A DNA stretch of 64,000 bases from Paenibacillus sp. Soil766 (GTDB lineage Bacteria > Bacillota > Bacilli > Paenibacillales > NBRC-103111), in NCBI RefSeq assembly GCF_001428105.1, contig NZ_LMSJ01000045.1, positions 112,129-176,128 on the forward strand, read 5' to 3'. Shown here piece after piece: positions 26,193-34,558 of this stretch; the stretch's first letter is position 1; each line of letters opens with the position of its first letter. The notes beneath the pieces are model-generated. The model saw only the letters and a program-made list of their open reading frames with translations. It was not told the origin of the DNA and searched no databases. The position numbers were made by a program, and so were the translations under genes.

Positions 26193-26237
26193 ACCTATAA
26201 TCGCGGTCGCTCAGCCATGAATGGCAAGGATAGAGGT
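26193..26237 (+). repeat. Short structured element E1 in the comER-comEA intergenic region
   Basis: Closed by ACCTATA with TAGAGGT (one mismatch) and containing CGCGGTCG (26202-26209) and a hairpin TCA-GCCA-TGA region followed by ATGGC. Nearly the same layout occurs at 60579-60623, and a related core in the 4.2-kb and 16.3-kb elements. Orientation is toward comEA. Confidence 0.6.
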
Positions 26238-26242
26238 CCAGC

Positions 26243-26293
26243 AAGCGTCATATTTGAATTGTGACTAGTCGTGTAGTCATTGGGACGCTTTTT
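26243..26293 (+). terminator. Terminator-like hairpin in the comEA leader
   Basis: AAGCGTC (26243-26249) pairs with GACGCTT (26284-26290); inside is a perfect TGACTA/TAGTCA hairpin; five T follow. It lies between element E1 and comEA on the coding strand, so it may act as an attenuator or end a short RNA. Confidence 0.6.
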
Positions 26294-26342
26294 CATGTAT
26301 ATGGCTGCCCAGACGCAAATATGCTAAGAAAGAAGGCCGATT

Positions 26343-26969
26343 GTGGATTTTTTTGGAAATAAAATAAAGCGAATTGGGCTGATTCTTGGAGCTGTCTCGC
26401 TATTTGTTTGGGTTGTGTGGCCATTTCTACGTGGTGGACAGCCAACCATTCAAACAGCGTTCACGCCGATCAATGCGCAGATGGAAGAATTGCTAGTGCA
26501 AGGGGAGAATGAGAAAAAAGCGGCAGCAGGGCAAGCTGTATCCACTATTACTGCAAAAGCAAAGGCAACGCCAAAGCCAATGCCGAATTCAACGGACATA
26601 TCCAAATCGGATGAATTATCCAATTCCACAGGTCTACAATCAGAAGCATCAGACTCTGTGGGAACAAACACACAATCTTTGCCGTCGTCATCAGAGCCTC
26701 TTTCAACCTCTGCTGCTAGTCCTGTACCTCCTCAAACAACTACACCTCCATCTGTGGCAGTTCAGAAAGGTCTTCTAGATTTAAACACCGCAACATTGGA
26801 GCAGTTAGATAAATTGCCTGGGGTCGGTGAAAGCAAGGCTAAAGCGATTCTCGAGTACCGAACGAAGAAGGGACGTTTCAAACGAGTCGAAGAACTCATG
26901 GAGGTGAAAGGGATCGGGGAGAAAATGTTTGAGAAGCTTAAGGGGCTATTGTTTGTAGCGTCAAGCTAG
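26343..26969 (+). CDS. comEA: Competence DNA-binding protein ComEA
   Basis: 208 residues from GTG 26343. One membrane anchor near residues 11-29, a long Ser/Thr/Pro/Gln-rich linker, and a C-terminal helix-hairpin-helix pair (LDLNTATLEQLDKLPGVGES, then VKGIGEKMFEKL). ComEA binds incoming DNA at the cell surface and passes it to the ComEC pore. The linker is longer than usual. Confidence 0.95.
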   Translation: MDFFGNKIKRIGLILGAVSLFVWVVWPFLRGGQPTIQTAFTPINAQMEELLVQGENEKKAAAGQAVSTITAKAKATPKPMPNSTDISKSDELSNSTGLQSEASDSVGTNTQSLPSSSEPLSTSAASPVPPQTTTPPSVAVQKGLLDLNTATLEQLDKLPGVGESKAKAILEYRTKKGRFKRVEELMEVKGIGEKMFEKLKGLLFVASS

Positions 26970-27071
26970 CTCAGCTTTTCATTTCTATTAAAATATGAGA
27001 AAATACTAGAAATAGTTTTAACTTCGACAATAATAAAGGGAAATTTAGTCCTCAGGAGGGAGTCAATCATC

Positions 27072-27584
27072 ATGAGCATCCGGAAAGATTGGGATACGTA
27101 TTTCCTTGATATAGCTTATATGGCCTCCACGCGTTCACGTTGCAATCGTAGACATGTTGGTGCCGTGCTTGTACAGGGAAAAAAGCTGCTTGGTACAGCC
27201 TATAATGGCGCACCGATGGGCGTAGCGGATTGCACAGAAGCGGGCTGCATGCTTGTGGAAGAAATTGAACTGAAGGTCGTAGCCGATATAGAAGAAGTCG
27301 TGAGGAAGCACCGTTGCATACGTACCATTCATGCTGAGCAGAACTTGTTGCTGTTTACGGACCGGGAAGATCGCGAGGGCTCTACCGTTTATGTAACGGA
27401 TCAACCATGTTGGACCTGTGCGAACATGTTAGCTAACAGCGGGGTAACCGAGATAGTGTTTCATCGAGGGTATCCGAAGGATCATGAGAAGGTTAGCCAG
27501 TTGATGGGAGCCAGAGGCATTTCTTTTCGCCAAATGACCACATATGAGCCGCCGGCAGGTACGGTATCTGAGGTCGTGAATTAA
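27072..27584 (+). CDS. comEB: ComEB, dCMP deaminase family
   Basis: 170 residues. Zinc-site motifs HAE (87-89) and PCWTC (Cys113, Cys116), as in dCMP/cytidine deaminases; extra Cys/His near the N-terminus may hold a second zinc. Converts dCMP to dUMP. AGGAGGG before the ATG. Normally followed directly by comEC, but here an oppositely oriented MFS/MarR pair intervenes. Confidence 0.95.
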   Translation: MSIRKDWDTYFLDIAYMASTRSRCNRRHVGAVLVQGKKLLGTAYNGAPMGVADCTEAGCMLVEEIELKVVADIEEVVRKHRCIRTIHAEQNLLLFTDREDREGSTVYVTDQPCWTCANMLANSGVTEIVFHRGYPKDHEKVSQLMGARGISFRQMTTYEPPAGTVSEVVN

Positions 27585-27750
27585 ATCGGCTGGCGCCAGA
27601 TTTGACAAAGTCCAGAGAGACGAGACTGCGTTCACGCAAATGTGAATATTTGGCTCGTATTCGACAGATAGGGAATTGGTCATAGTGTTGACAACTCCCA
27701 TTGCTGCCTATACTTCAGTGCCATTACTCGAGCGATTACATTTAGAGGTT

Positions 27751-29022
27751 TTATAACAGTACAGCTTGTTCTTTGTGCTTTTTAAATTGTCGCTGTATAC
27801 GAATGGCGAATAAAGCAGCAATGAAGCAGGTAAGACCAGCAATGAAAAAAGCTTGCGAGTAGCTGCCAAGCCAGTCACGCATTAGACCTGCTCCGTATGC
27901 GGCAAAAGAGGCACCTATCTGATGAGCCACCACAATCCAACCAAATATCATGCCTGATTTTTCTTTACCGAAAGTTTCGCCTGCAAGTTTAGCCGTTGGC
28001 GGTACGGTTGCGATCCAATCGAGTCCGTAAAATACCGAGAACACGACTAGCATGTACGGAGTAGTAGCCAAGGCATAGGGTAAAAATATGAGGGATAATC
28101 CGCGCAGACCGTAGTACCAGAAAAGTAGCCAGCGGCTGTCAAATCGGTCAGTTAACCAACCAGATATCGTTGTTCCGAATAAATCAAACGCCCCCATCAT
28201 GGCTAGAAGTCCGGCAGCGGCAACTTCCATTATTCCGAAATCTCCGCAAGCGGCAATGAGGTGAGTGCCGATCAAACCATTTGTCGAGAATCCACAAATG
28301 AAGAAGGTGCCTGCGAGCAGCCAAAATGTATTATTTTTACTCGCAATAATGAGGTTCTGGATAGGGGTAAGAAATACATTGCCCTTGAATGGCTCTGGTT
28401 TTACAACCTCTGTTGTACCGTATGGCGCTGCACCAACATCGGAAGGATTGTTCTTCATCCATAGAGCTACAAGAATAAACACAACTATGATAGCGGCTAC
28501 CGCTGCATACATCGCATACCGCCAGCCGTATTCGGAAGTCACCTTTGCAATCAAAGGGAGGAATAGTAACTGACCCGTTGCTGCACTAGCTGTCAGAATG
28601 CCAACTACGAGTCCCTTACGCTTGACGAACCATAGATTGCTGACAGTAATGCCAAGCACATTTGCCAACATTCCGCTTGCAAGTCCGGAAACGACTCCCC
28701 ACAGCAAATCGAACTGCCATAAGGAATTAATCAGCGGCGTTACGGCAAGGCTAGCACCTAGAACGGACAGTGCGAGCAGTACAACCTTGCGGATACCGAA
28801 ACGTAATAACAGTGCTGCAGAAAACGGACCTACAAGTCCATATAGCAAAATTCCAATAGAGGCAACACTTGATATAGCCCCGCGGCTCCATCCGAATTCT
28901 TCTTGGAAAGGGATCATTAAGACGCTGGGCATGGAACGAATGCCTGCTGACACAAGTAATGTGACAAACGTTAGCATAACAATGATCCAACCGTAATAAA
29001 ACTTGCTTTTTGTTTGATTCAT
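27751..29022 (-). CDS. MFS transporter (monocarboxylate/oxalate-formate antiporter-like)
   Basis: 423 residues with about 12 membrane helices. The N-terminus (YYGWIIVMLTFVTLLVSAGI, SMPSVLMIPFQEEFGWSRG) is typical of the OFA/MCT-like branch of MFS. The substrate is unknown. It lies 16 bases downstream of a marR gene on the same strand and is probably controlled by it. The pair sits inside the comE locus. Confidence 0.88.
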   Translation of the reverse strand: MNQTKSKFYYGWIIVMLTFVTLLVSAGIRSMPSVLMIPFQEEFGWSRGAISSVASIGILLYGLVGPFSAALLLRFGIRKVVLLALSVLGASLAVTPLINSLWQFDLLWGVVSGLASGMLANVLGITVSNLWFVKRKGLVVGILTASAATGQLLFLPLIAKVTSEYGWRYAMYAAVAAIIVVFILVALWMKNNPSDVGAAPYGTTEVVKPEPFKGNVFLTPIQNLIIASKNNTFWLLAGTFFICGFSTNGLIGTHLIAACGDFGIMEVAAAGLLAMMGAFDLFGTTISGWLTDRFDSRWLLFWYYGLRGLSLIFLPYALATTPYMLVVFSVFYGLDWIATVPPTAKLAGETFGKEKSGMIFGWIVVAHQIGASFAAYGAGLMRDWLGSYSQAFFIAGLTCFIAALFAIRIQRQFKKHKEQAVLL

Positions 29023-29038
29023 AAATCTACACCTCTAC

Positions 29039-29494
29039 TTATATTTCTAATTTCTCACTGGCTGATTCCAAAGATTGTGTCAAAATAGTCGCGATTTCAT
29101 CTCCAAGAATAGCTTTATAAGAACGAAGAAGCTCCTTCGATGCTGCACGAATGGATGGCTCGAGTTCTAAGGCTTTCTCCGTAGGAAAGACGAGTACAGT
29201 TTTACCCTTCACTTGGCGCTCCACGAGTCGTTTGTTTTCCAGCTTATCGATAAATCTGGTGAGTGTAGATGGTGTGATATAGAGCTTTTCTGAAAGCTCT
29301 TTCTGAGGAATTCCAGGTTTTGCAACAACCAGTCTGAGTAAATAACCGTAGGCAGGTGCAAGACCTGTTGTTGCAAATGCATCGTCGGCCATTCGGCTAA
29401 TTGCCCGACTTAGACGATTCGTAGTGAAGTATAAGCATTGATGCAAAAAAGCTTCATTGTCATTTGTTTCTGGGGTTTGAGAGTTGTTCGTCAT
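29039..29494 (-). CDS. MarR-family transcriptional regulator
   Basis: 151 residues. Winged-helix core GIPQKELSEKLYITPSTLTR with the following wing LENKRLVERQVKGKTVL. Start at 29494, six bases after GGAGGG; the 33-nt-longer version lacks a site. Likely represses its own operon with the MFS gene, in response to an unknown ligand. Confidence 0.92.
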   Translation of the reverse strand: MTNNSQTPETNDNEAFLHQCLYFTTNRLSRAISRMADDAFATTGLAPAYGYLLRLVVAKPGIPQKELSEKLYITPSTLTRFIDKLENKRLVERQVKGKTVLVFPTEKALELEPSIRAASKELLRSYKAILGDEIATILTQSLESASEKLEI

Positions 29495-29515
29495 GGTAGT
29501 CCCTCCATTTGTATT

Positions 29516-29558
29516 TTGTATGTACAACGAATATAATGCATGTGCTTTTGCCTGTCAA
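29516..29558 (-). promoter_or_regulatory. Sigma-A promoter and candidate MarR operator for the marR-MFS operon
   Basis: On the minus strand TTGACA (29553-29558) and TATATT (29530-29535) are 17 bp apart. Just downstream lies TTGTA-TG-TACAA (29516-29527), an inverted repeat at the transcription start, where a MarR dimer would block initiation. Confidence 0.75.
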
Positions 29559-29653
29559 TCGTATTTATGAAATTAGAATCAGAATCCTGTTCAGGTATGA
29601 GGATGAGGAAGTAGTCTGAAGGATTCATAACTAAACTGAATGTAGTTAAGGGG

Positions 29654-29704
29654 AAGAACCTCTTTCTAGTGCAGCTATTGTGGGCGCGCTAGGGAGAGGT
29701 TCTT
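29654..29704 (+). terminator. Large hairpin in the comEC leader
   Basis: AAGAACCTCT pairs with AGAGGTTCTT, and inner CTAG with CTAG. Followed by TTTG only, so weak as a terminator; it lies 46 bases before the comEC start. Confidence 0.45.
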
Positions 29705-29749
29705 TGTATAGGATCGTAAGAAAGTGAAAATGAAGGAGGGATCCTACAC

Positions 29750-32329
29750 ATGAAAAGACCAGTTGTTCAAGGATGTTGTCTGTGGATAAGTGGCTATGTG
29801 CTCGCGATTTATACTGAGCTCCCTTGGCTGTCCTGGATGACAAGCGCGCTGCTGTTAGCCGCGCTTCTGGTTATTTATGCGCTGCGGCTGCCTGGCCGGC
29901 AGCCGCTAGGTGCCTTGCTGCTGGTCGTAATAGCCTACGGCTATTATCAAGGGACCGACCAGCGCAACATCACTGCGCTGCCGCTGGCGCAGCAGCAGCA
30001 GATCAGCCCTGACGGCAGCGAGGTCACGCTGCTCGGCCGGTTTGCCAGCCCTGTCACCATTGACGGTGACAGGTCTAGCTTCACCCTGGAAGCGGAGTCC
30101 GTCCGCTTCCCAGACAACACCGCTTTCCCGCTTCGTGGGGAAAGCGTACAGGTCTCGCTGCGCCTGATGGAGCAGGCGCAGCAGACGATCGCGTCGGGCT
30201 GGCGCCGCGGCGACGCCCTCACACTAACGGGGACGCTGCGCAGCCCGTCCCCGGCCCGCAACTTCGGCGGCTTCGACTACCGCCGATATTTGCGCCTTCA
30301 CCACATCCATTGGCTGCTATCAGCCAAAGGGGTGGATCAGGCGCAGGTGCAGCCTGCGGCAGCGCAGCTCAACGTCGCCGCGCTGCTGCGCTGGAACGAC
30401 GAGCTGCGCGCGGCGCTCAGCAGGCGCATGGACCTGATCTTTCCAGCGTCACAGGCTGGATTCATGAAAAGTATGTTAATCGGCCTAACAGACGATCTAG
30501 ATCCAGATCGCTTCCAGCAATTTTCGCAGCTGGGGCTTACACATATTTTAGCAATCTCAGGCTTGAATATTGCTGTATTTTTAGGCGTATGCATCTGGAT
30601 ATTGCGTCGGTTTAAAGTCACAAAAGAAACCTATCTGCTGATTTGTATGAGCCTGCTCCCGTTCTACGTTCTCGTGACTGGGGCATCGCCGTCCATCGTC
30701 AGGGCAGGGCTTATGTCGATGATCGCTCTGTATGCCGCACGGCGCGGAGGAATGAAAGAGGTGTTGCACATACTTGCAGTGGCCGCGTGGGCCATGCTTG
30801 TGTGGGATCCTTACTTTTTGCTTGATGTAAGCTTCCAGCTATCCTTTCTAGTCACACTTGGACTCATCATTGGTGTACAACGAGTAACCGAATTATTATC
30901 TGCGTACTTCACCTCTCCCACGCTTAAAAACACCCTCGCCATCACACTAGTTTCTCAATCCGTATCTTTTCCGGTTTCGATTTACTATTTCAACCAGTTT
31001 TCCTTGTTATCTTGGTTAGCGAATGCTGTGTTAGTCCCTGTAATTAGCATGATTGTATTTCCGGCAGGGCTGGCTGCGCTAGCGCTCGGACTAATTTACG
31101 TTCCTTTAGGTCAAAGAATAGGCCATCTAATTGCCTTGCTGAATCAAGCTATATTCTGGGTTACCGATCAGCTTCAGAAGATTCCTCATCTCACCATGAT
31201 TTGGCCATCTCCAAGTATACCTTGGATCTGTTTTTACTACGGATTCCTAGTTATTATCTATATACTCTGGCATCGTAGTTACCTAAATTCGCAGGGTGAG
31301 CTTCCGGTTATGTTGGAGGTGGATTCTAGGAAAAGCACCCAAAGAATGAGCGTAAAACTTAGTTTGCTCCTTGCGATTGGCGGCTTTGTTGTTCTGTTAT
31401 GGATGGGGTATTCACCGAACCGATTTCAACGAACTGGCCTAGTTCAATTTATCGATGTTGGGCAAGGTGATGCCATTCTGATACGAACGCCTTATGGTCG
31501 CCATTTATTAATCGATGGAGGAGGGACTCTCACTTTCCGTAAGGCAGGTGATGAGTGGAAGATCCGTAAAGATCCGTTTGAAGTAGGGCAAAAACTGCTA
31601 GTGCCTCTCCTAAAAAAACGAGGCATTCAAAGTCTAGATCTTGTCGTACTTACTCATGAGGATGCTGATCATAGTGGCGGTTTACAGGCTGTTATTGAAC
31701 AAATTCCAGTGAAACAATTACTATTTAACGGCACATTTAAGGAAAGCAGCAGTATGACGACCTTTTTTGGCACACTGGTTCAAAAGAAAGTCCCCTTATT
31801 ACCTGCGCAAGTTGATGATTGGATCGACATCGATCCCGTTACGAAATTGCAGGTGATTTATCCATTAGAAACGAATCCGACAATGATAGAAATTGTCAAA
31901 GAGCAGAATGCGAGATCCGTTGTTTTTTTACTTGAAATGCAAGGGACACGTTGGCTGTTTACTGGAGATATGGAGAAAGAATCCGAAGCGGCAGTGCTGG
32001 ATTATTTACGAACTCACCCTGCATTACTGGTCAGTGAGAGGAATCCTTCCGCCACATCAAAAAACCACAACATAATCGATGTTCTTAAAGTTGCCCACCA
32101 TGGCAGTAAAACCTCCACCACCACAGAGTGGTTGACATACTGGAAACCAGCTGTGGCTGTAATCTCGGTAGGCGCTATGAATACTTACGGCCATCCTTCT
32201 CCAGAAATTACGGATCGCCTAATTGATGCAAACGTGGCCGTTTATCGCACAGATCGAATGGGTGAAGTGCAGATGGAGGTGCGGAATTCGGGGATTTTCA
32301 CACGAATGAAGTTATGGAACTTGAAATGA
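29750..32329 (+). CDS. comEC: DNA internalisation competence protein ComEC/Rec2
   Basis: 859 residues. N-terminal helices and DUF4131/OB-like region (to about 220), the Competence domain with FMKSMLIGL and HILAISGLNIAVFLG, more membrane helices, then a metallo-beta-lactamase-like domain with THEDADHSGG (about residue 630) and HHGSKTST. ComEC forms the channel for transformation. The first 230 codons have a striking GC-rich composition (60 bases at 30181: 75 percent GC; at 31441: 45 percent). Start has GGAGGG at nine bases. Confidence 0.96.
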   Translation: MKRPVVQGCCLWISGYVLAIYTELPWLSWMTSALLLAALLVIYALRLPGRQPLGALLLVVIAYGYYQGTDQRNITALPLAQQQQISPDGSEVTLLGRFASPVTIDGDRSSFTLEAESVRFPDNTAFPLRGESVQVSLRLMEQAQQTIASGWRRGDALTLTGTLRSPSPARNFGGFDYRRYLRLHHIHWLLSAKGVDQAQVQPAAAQLNVAALLRWNDELRAALSRRMDLIFPASQAGFMKSMLIGLTDDLDPDRFQQFSQLGLTHILAISGLNIAVFLGVCIWILRRFKVTKETYLLICMSLLPFYVLVTGASPSIVRAGLMSMIALYAARRGGMKEVLHILAVAAWAMLVWDPYFLLDVSFQLSFLVTLGLIIGVQRVTELLSAYFTSPTLKNTLAITLVSQSVSFPVSIYYFNQFSLLSWLANAVLVPVISMIVFPAGLAALALGLIYVPLGQRIGHLIALLNQAIFWVTDQLQKIPHLTMIWPSPSIPWICFYYGFLVIIYILWHRSYLNSQGELPVMLEVDSRKSTQRMSVKLSLLLAIGGFVVLLWMGYSPNRFQRTGLVQFIDVGQGDAILIRTPYGRHLLIDGGGTLTFRKAGDEWKIRKDPFEVGQKLLVPLLKKRGIQSLDLVVLTHEDADHSGGLQAVIEQIPVKQLLFNGTFKESSSMTTFFGTLVQKKVPLLPAQVDDWIDIDPVTKLQVIYPLETNPTMIEIVKEQNARSVVFLLEMQGTRWLFTGDMEKESEAAVLDYLRTHPALLVSERNPSATSKNHNIIDVLKVAHHGSKTSTTTEWLTYWKPAVAVISVGAMNTYGHPSPEITDRLIDANVAVYRTDRMGEVQMEVRNSGIFTRMKLWNLK

Positions 32330-32356
32330 CAATTCTCTCATTCGCTTCAAAAGTTT

Positions 32357-32405
32357 AGGCCATAGCAGCATCATTCCTGGCGGGAATGGTCATCTAGGGC
32401 TTTTT
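32357..32405 (+). terminator. Terminator after comEC
   Basis: ATCATTCC-TGGCG-GGAATGGT hairpin with flanking pairing, followed by CTTTTTCTTTT. Confidence 0.7.
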
Positions 32406-32427
32406 CTTTTGGAAAAATCAACTATTG

Positions 32428-32453
32428 TGAAACTAATTTTCATTTTTTACGTC
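32428..32453 (+). promoter_or_regulatory. ECF-type promoter for the sigma/anti-sigma operon
   Basis: TGAAAC (32428-32433), 16-nt spacer, CGTC (32450-32453, CGTCTAA). This is the consensus used by Bacillus ECF sigma factors such as SigM/SigW/SigX, placed upstream of an ECF gene: probable autoregulation. Confidence 0.75.
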
Positions 32454-32582
32454 TAAAAGATGTTATGTGGCTCAATATTTGTTATTCTGATAGATGCAAG
32501 TTATTAATATATTTATTCTAAAAAAATTGCAACCTTATGAGATGTGATTGCGTCTGTAAGAATGCAAGGGGGAGGGATCCCA

Positions 32583-33131
32583 GTGATAGCACCCGAACTG
32601 GTAAGATCAGCACAAGCCGGTGACCGTGATGCGCTCATTACCCTATTGCGAGAGATTGAGTCTCACGTGTATCGGACGGCTTTTTATATTCTGAATAATG
32701 AACAAGATGCGCTTGATGCTTCACAGGAAGCTCTTCTTCGGATTTATACCAAGATTAATTCCTATGAAGAAAAAGCTCTGTTCAAAACGTGGGTACAGCG
32801 GATTGTTACGAACATCTGCATCGATAAATTTCGCAGAGCGAAACCAACGGTTTCTATGGATGAGCATGAGATGACTTTCACAGCGGATACTGATGTAGAA
32901 CAGGAAATATTGACAGGCTATTTAGCTCAGGATATAAGAGAGGCCATTGAAAAGCTACCCGAGCACCATCGAACTGTGGTTGTTCTCCGTTATTTGCAGG
33001 ACTTTTCGTATCATGAAATTGCAGAATCGCTCAATTTACCACTCAATACGGTGAAGTCTTACTTATTCCGAGCTAGACACACCTTACAGTCGTTACTCCA
33101 AGATTATCAGAAAGGAGGTGTTCGGGGATGA
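32583..33131 (+). CDS. ECF RNA polymerase sigma factor
   Basis: 182 residues. Region 2 (AFYILNNEQDALDASQEALLRIYTKINS) and region 4 (LPEHHRTVVVLRYLQDFSYHEIAESLNLPLNTVKSY) are complete and there is no additional C-terminal domain. GTG 32583 is chosen, seven bases after GGGGGAGG; the frame is open 39 nt further. Co-transcribed with an anti-sigma factor overlapping by four bases. Likely a cell-envelope stress regulator, by analogy with SigM/SigW/SigV-like factors; exact group not determinable. Confidence 0.92.
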   Translation: MIAPELVRSAQAGDRDALITLLREIESHVYRTAFYILNNEQDALDASQEALLRIYTKINSYEEKALFKTWVQRIVTNICIDKFRRAKPTVSMDEHEMTFTADTDVEQEILTGYLAQDIREAIEKLPEHHRTVVVLRYLQDFSYHEIAESLNLPLNTVKSYLFRARHTLQSLLQDYQKGGVRG

Positions 33132-34360
33132 AATGTCAAGAGGTGATGATATACATGCAAAGACAGCTAGATGGAGATTTAGCTCCAAAAGAAGAAAACG
33201 AGCTGCATGCTCACCTAATGCATTGTTTGGACTGTGCACAGATGTTTGAGCGTCTGCAGGCATTGTCGAACGAATTGTCCCAACTTCCTAAAGTTATGCC
33301 GCCTTTCAGCTTAGTTGATGCTATTATGCCACAGCTGCTAGAATTGGATAAACAAAATGAGATGTCAAATGCGGACAATGTCGTTGTCTTTCCAACGAAG
33401 GTTGCTAAGATCGAATCAGAAGAAGACATGCCTAAGCACACTCGGGTGAGTAGATTTAAAGAACAGTTCTCGTGGAAATTCGCAAGCGGTGTCGTTGCCG
33501 CGGGATTGATTATTGGATTTTTCGCATTTAACATGCAGAATCCTGTTATTGACAATGCGGATGGCATTATGTCTCGTTCAAGCTCTGATTCCAAAAGCGG
33601 TGTAGCTGAGAATCGTGTAACTGCAACATCAGACTTGAATCAAAAGGTTGCGAAAGAGGACATCGCATTAAACAAGGAAAACGCTATGTCTAATGAAGGA
33701 TCGCCTATTGCGCCAACGACGGATTTGTTTGCAAAAGGGACAGAACCTGCTGACACTTCTACTGGTACCGGTGGGAATTCGCCGCAGGCAACGCCTAAAG
33801 CGCAGTTAGAAAAGCCAGGTGCCTATAGCTCGCCAGCTAATGGCAGTGACATGGAGACCAGACAGGTAGCACCATCTACATCGCCACCAGAGAGGTTGAG
33901 GGATCCGGATACGGTTGTTCCAAAGCCGAATAAGGTTGATTCTAGTGCAGAGGCGACCACTCCTGTTGCTAGCTTAAACGTACCGCAATCAACGTTTGAA
34001 CCGAAGCCGACGGAGTCACCAGTCAAGAAGATGGCTCCTGTACCTTCGATTGATCCTTCGACTTCAGACCGAATCAGTGCGAGTCAAGGGATTTTCTCAT
34101 TAACAATTCCTCAAAATGAAGCTAAGCTAAAGTCTACAACGGGCATTTATGAAGCAGCGATTGAAGATGCGCACGTAGTTATTCGAAATACGCTCACGCT
34201 TGAGATTGTATTTGCATCCAAACTTACATGGCAAGCAGAGGATCAAATCAAGTTGTTGGAATGGTCGAAGGATGACAAGCTGTTCTATGAGGTTATTAGT
34301 AAGGGATCGCTTCAAACGATACTTATCGATGTCAAAGAGAAAACAGAAACGAATAAATAA
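33128..34360 (+). CDS. Zinc-finger anti-sigma factor, membrane anchored
   Basis: 410 residues. ZAS motif H29-x3-C33-x2-C36 (HLMHCLDC), cytoplasmic up to one membrane helix (about 118-136), then a long Ser/Thr/Pro/Gln-rich extracytoplasmic spacer (140-320) and a C-terminal globular region (about 325-405). It should hold the sigma factor inactive until a surface signal releases it, commonly by proteolysis. The site-2 protease encoded at 57.6 kb is a conceivable partner, unproven. ATGA overlap with the sigma gene. Confidence 0.9.
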   Translation: MKCQEVMIYMQRQLDGDLAPKEENELHAHLMHCLDCAQMFERLQALSNELSQLPKVMPPFSLVDAIMPQLLELDKQNEMSNADNVVVFPTKVAKIESEEDMPKHTRVSRFKEQFSWKFASGVVAAGLIIGFFAFNMQNPVIDNADGIMSRSSSDSKSGVAENRVTATSDLNQKVAKEDIALNKENAMSNEGSPIAPTTDLFAKGTEPADTSTGTGGNSPQATPKAQLEKPGAYSSPANGSDMETRQVAPSTSPPERLRDPDTVVPKPNKVDSSAEATTPVASLNVPQSTFEPKPTESPVKKMAPVPSIDPSTSDRISASQGIFSLTIPQNEAKLKSTTGIYEAAIEDAHVVIRNTLTLEIVFASKLTWQAEDQIKLLEWSKDDKLFYEVISKGSLQTILIDVKEKTETNK

Positions 34361-34486
34361 AAATAAGATTGGTTGCACCAATTTGGCTGAAATTGCGTAA
34401 ACTATCTTAGGAAATATGGAACAGTTCATTCATCCACACGAGTTAAGGTTTCTAGGGCCTTAAGTCGGTGTTTAAATAGACTGGCG

Positions 34487-34528
34487 AAGGGATTGCTTCA
34501 AAGTCTTAGGGCTTTGACGTAATCCCTT
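34487..34528 (+). terminator. Terminator after the anti-sigma gene
   Basis: AAGGGATT/AATCCCTT outer and CAAAG/CTTTG inner stems, then TTGTTGTT. Confidence 0.7.
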
Positions 34529-34558
34529 TGTTGTTGTTAAAATAAACAGGAGGGGTGA

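Noticed and set aside
26193..26293. Known riboswitch class in the comEA leader
   Set aside because: Compared by eye with preQ1, ZTP, fluoride, guanidine, c-di-GMP and glnA motifs; none fits. Left as an unassigned structured element.
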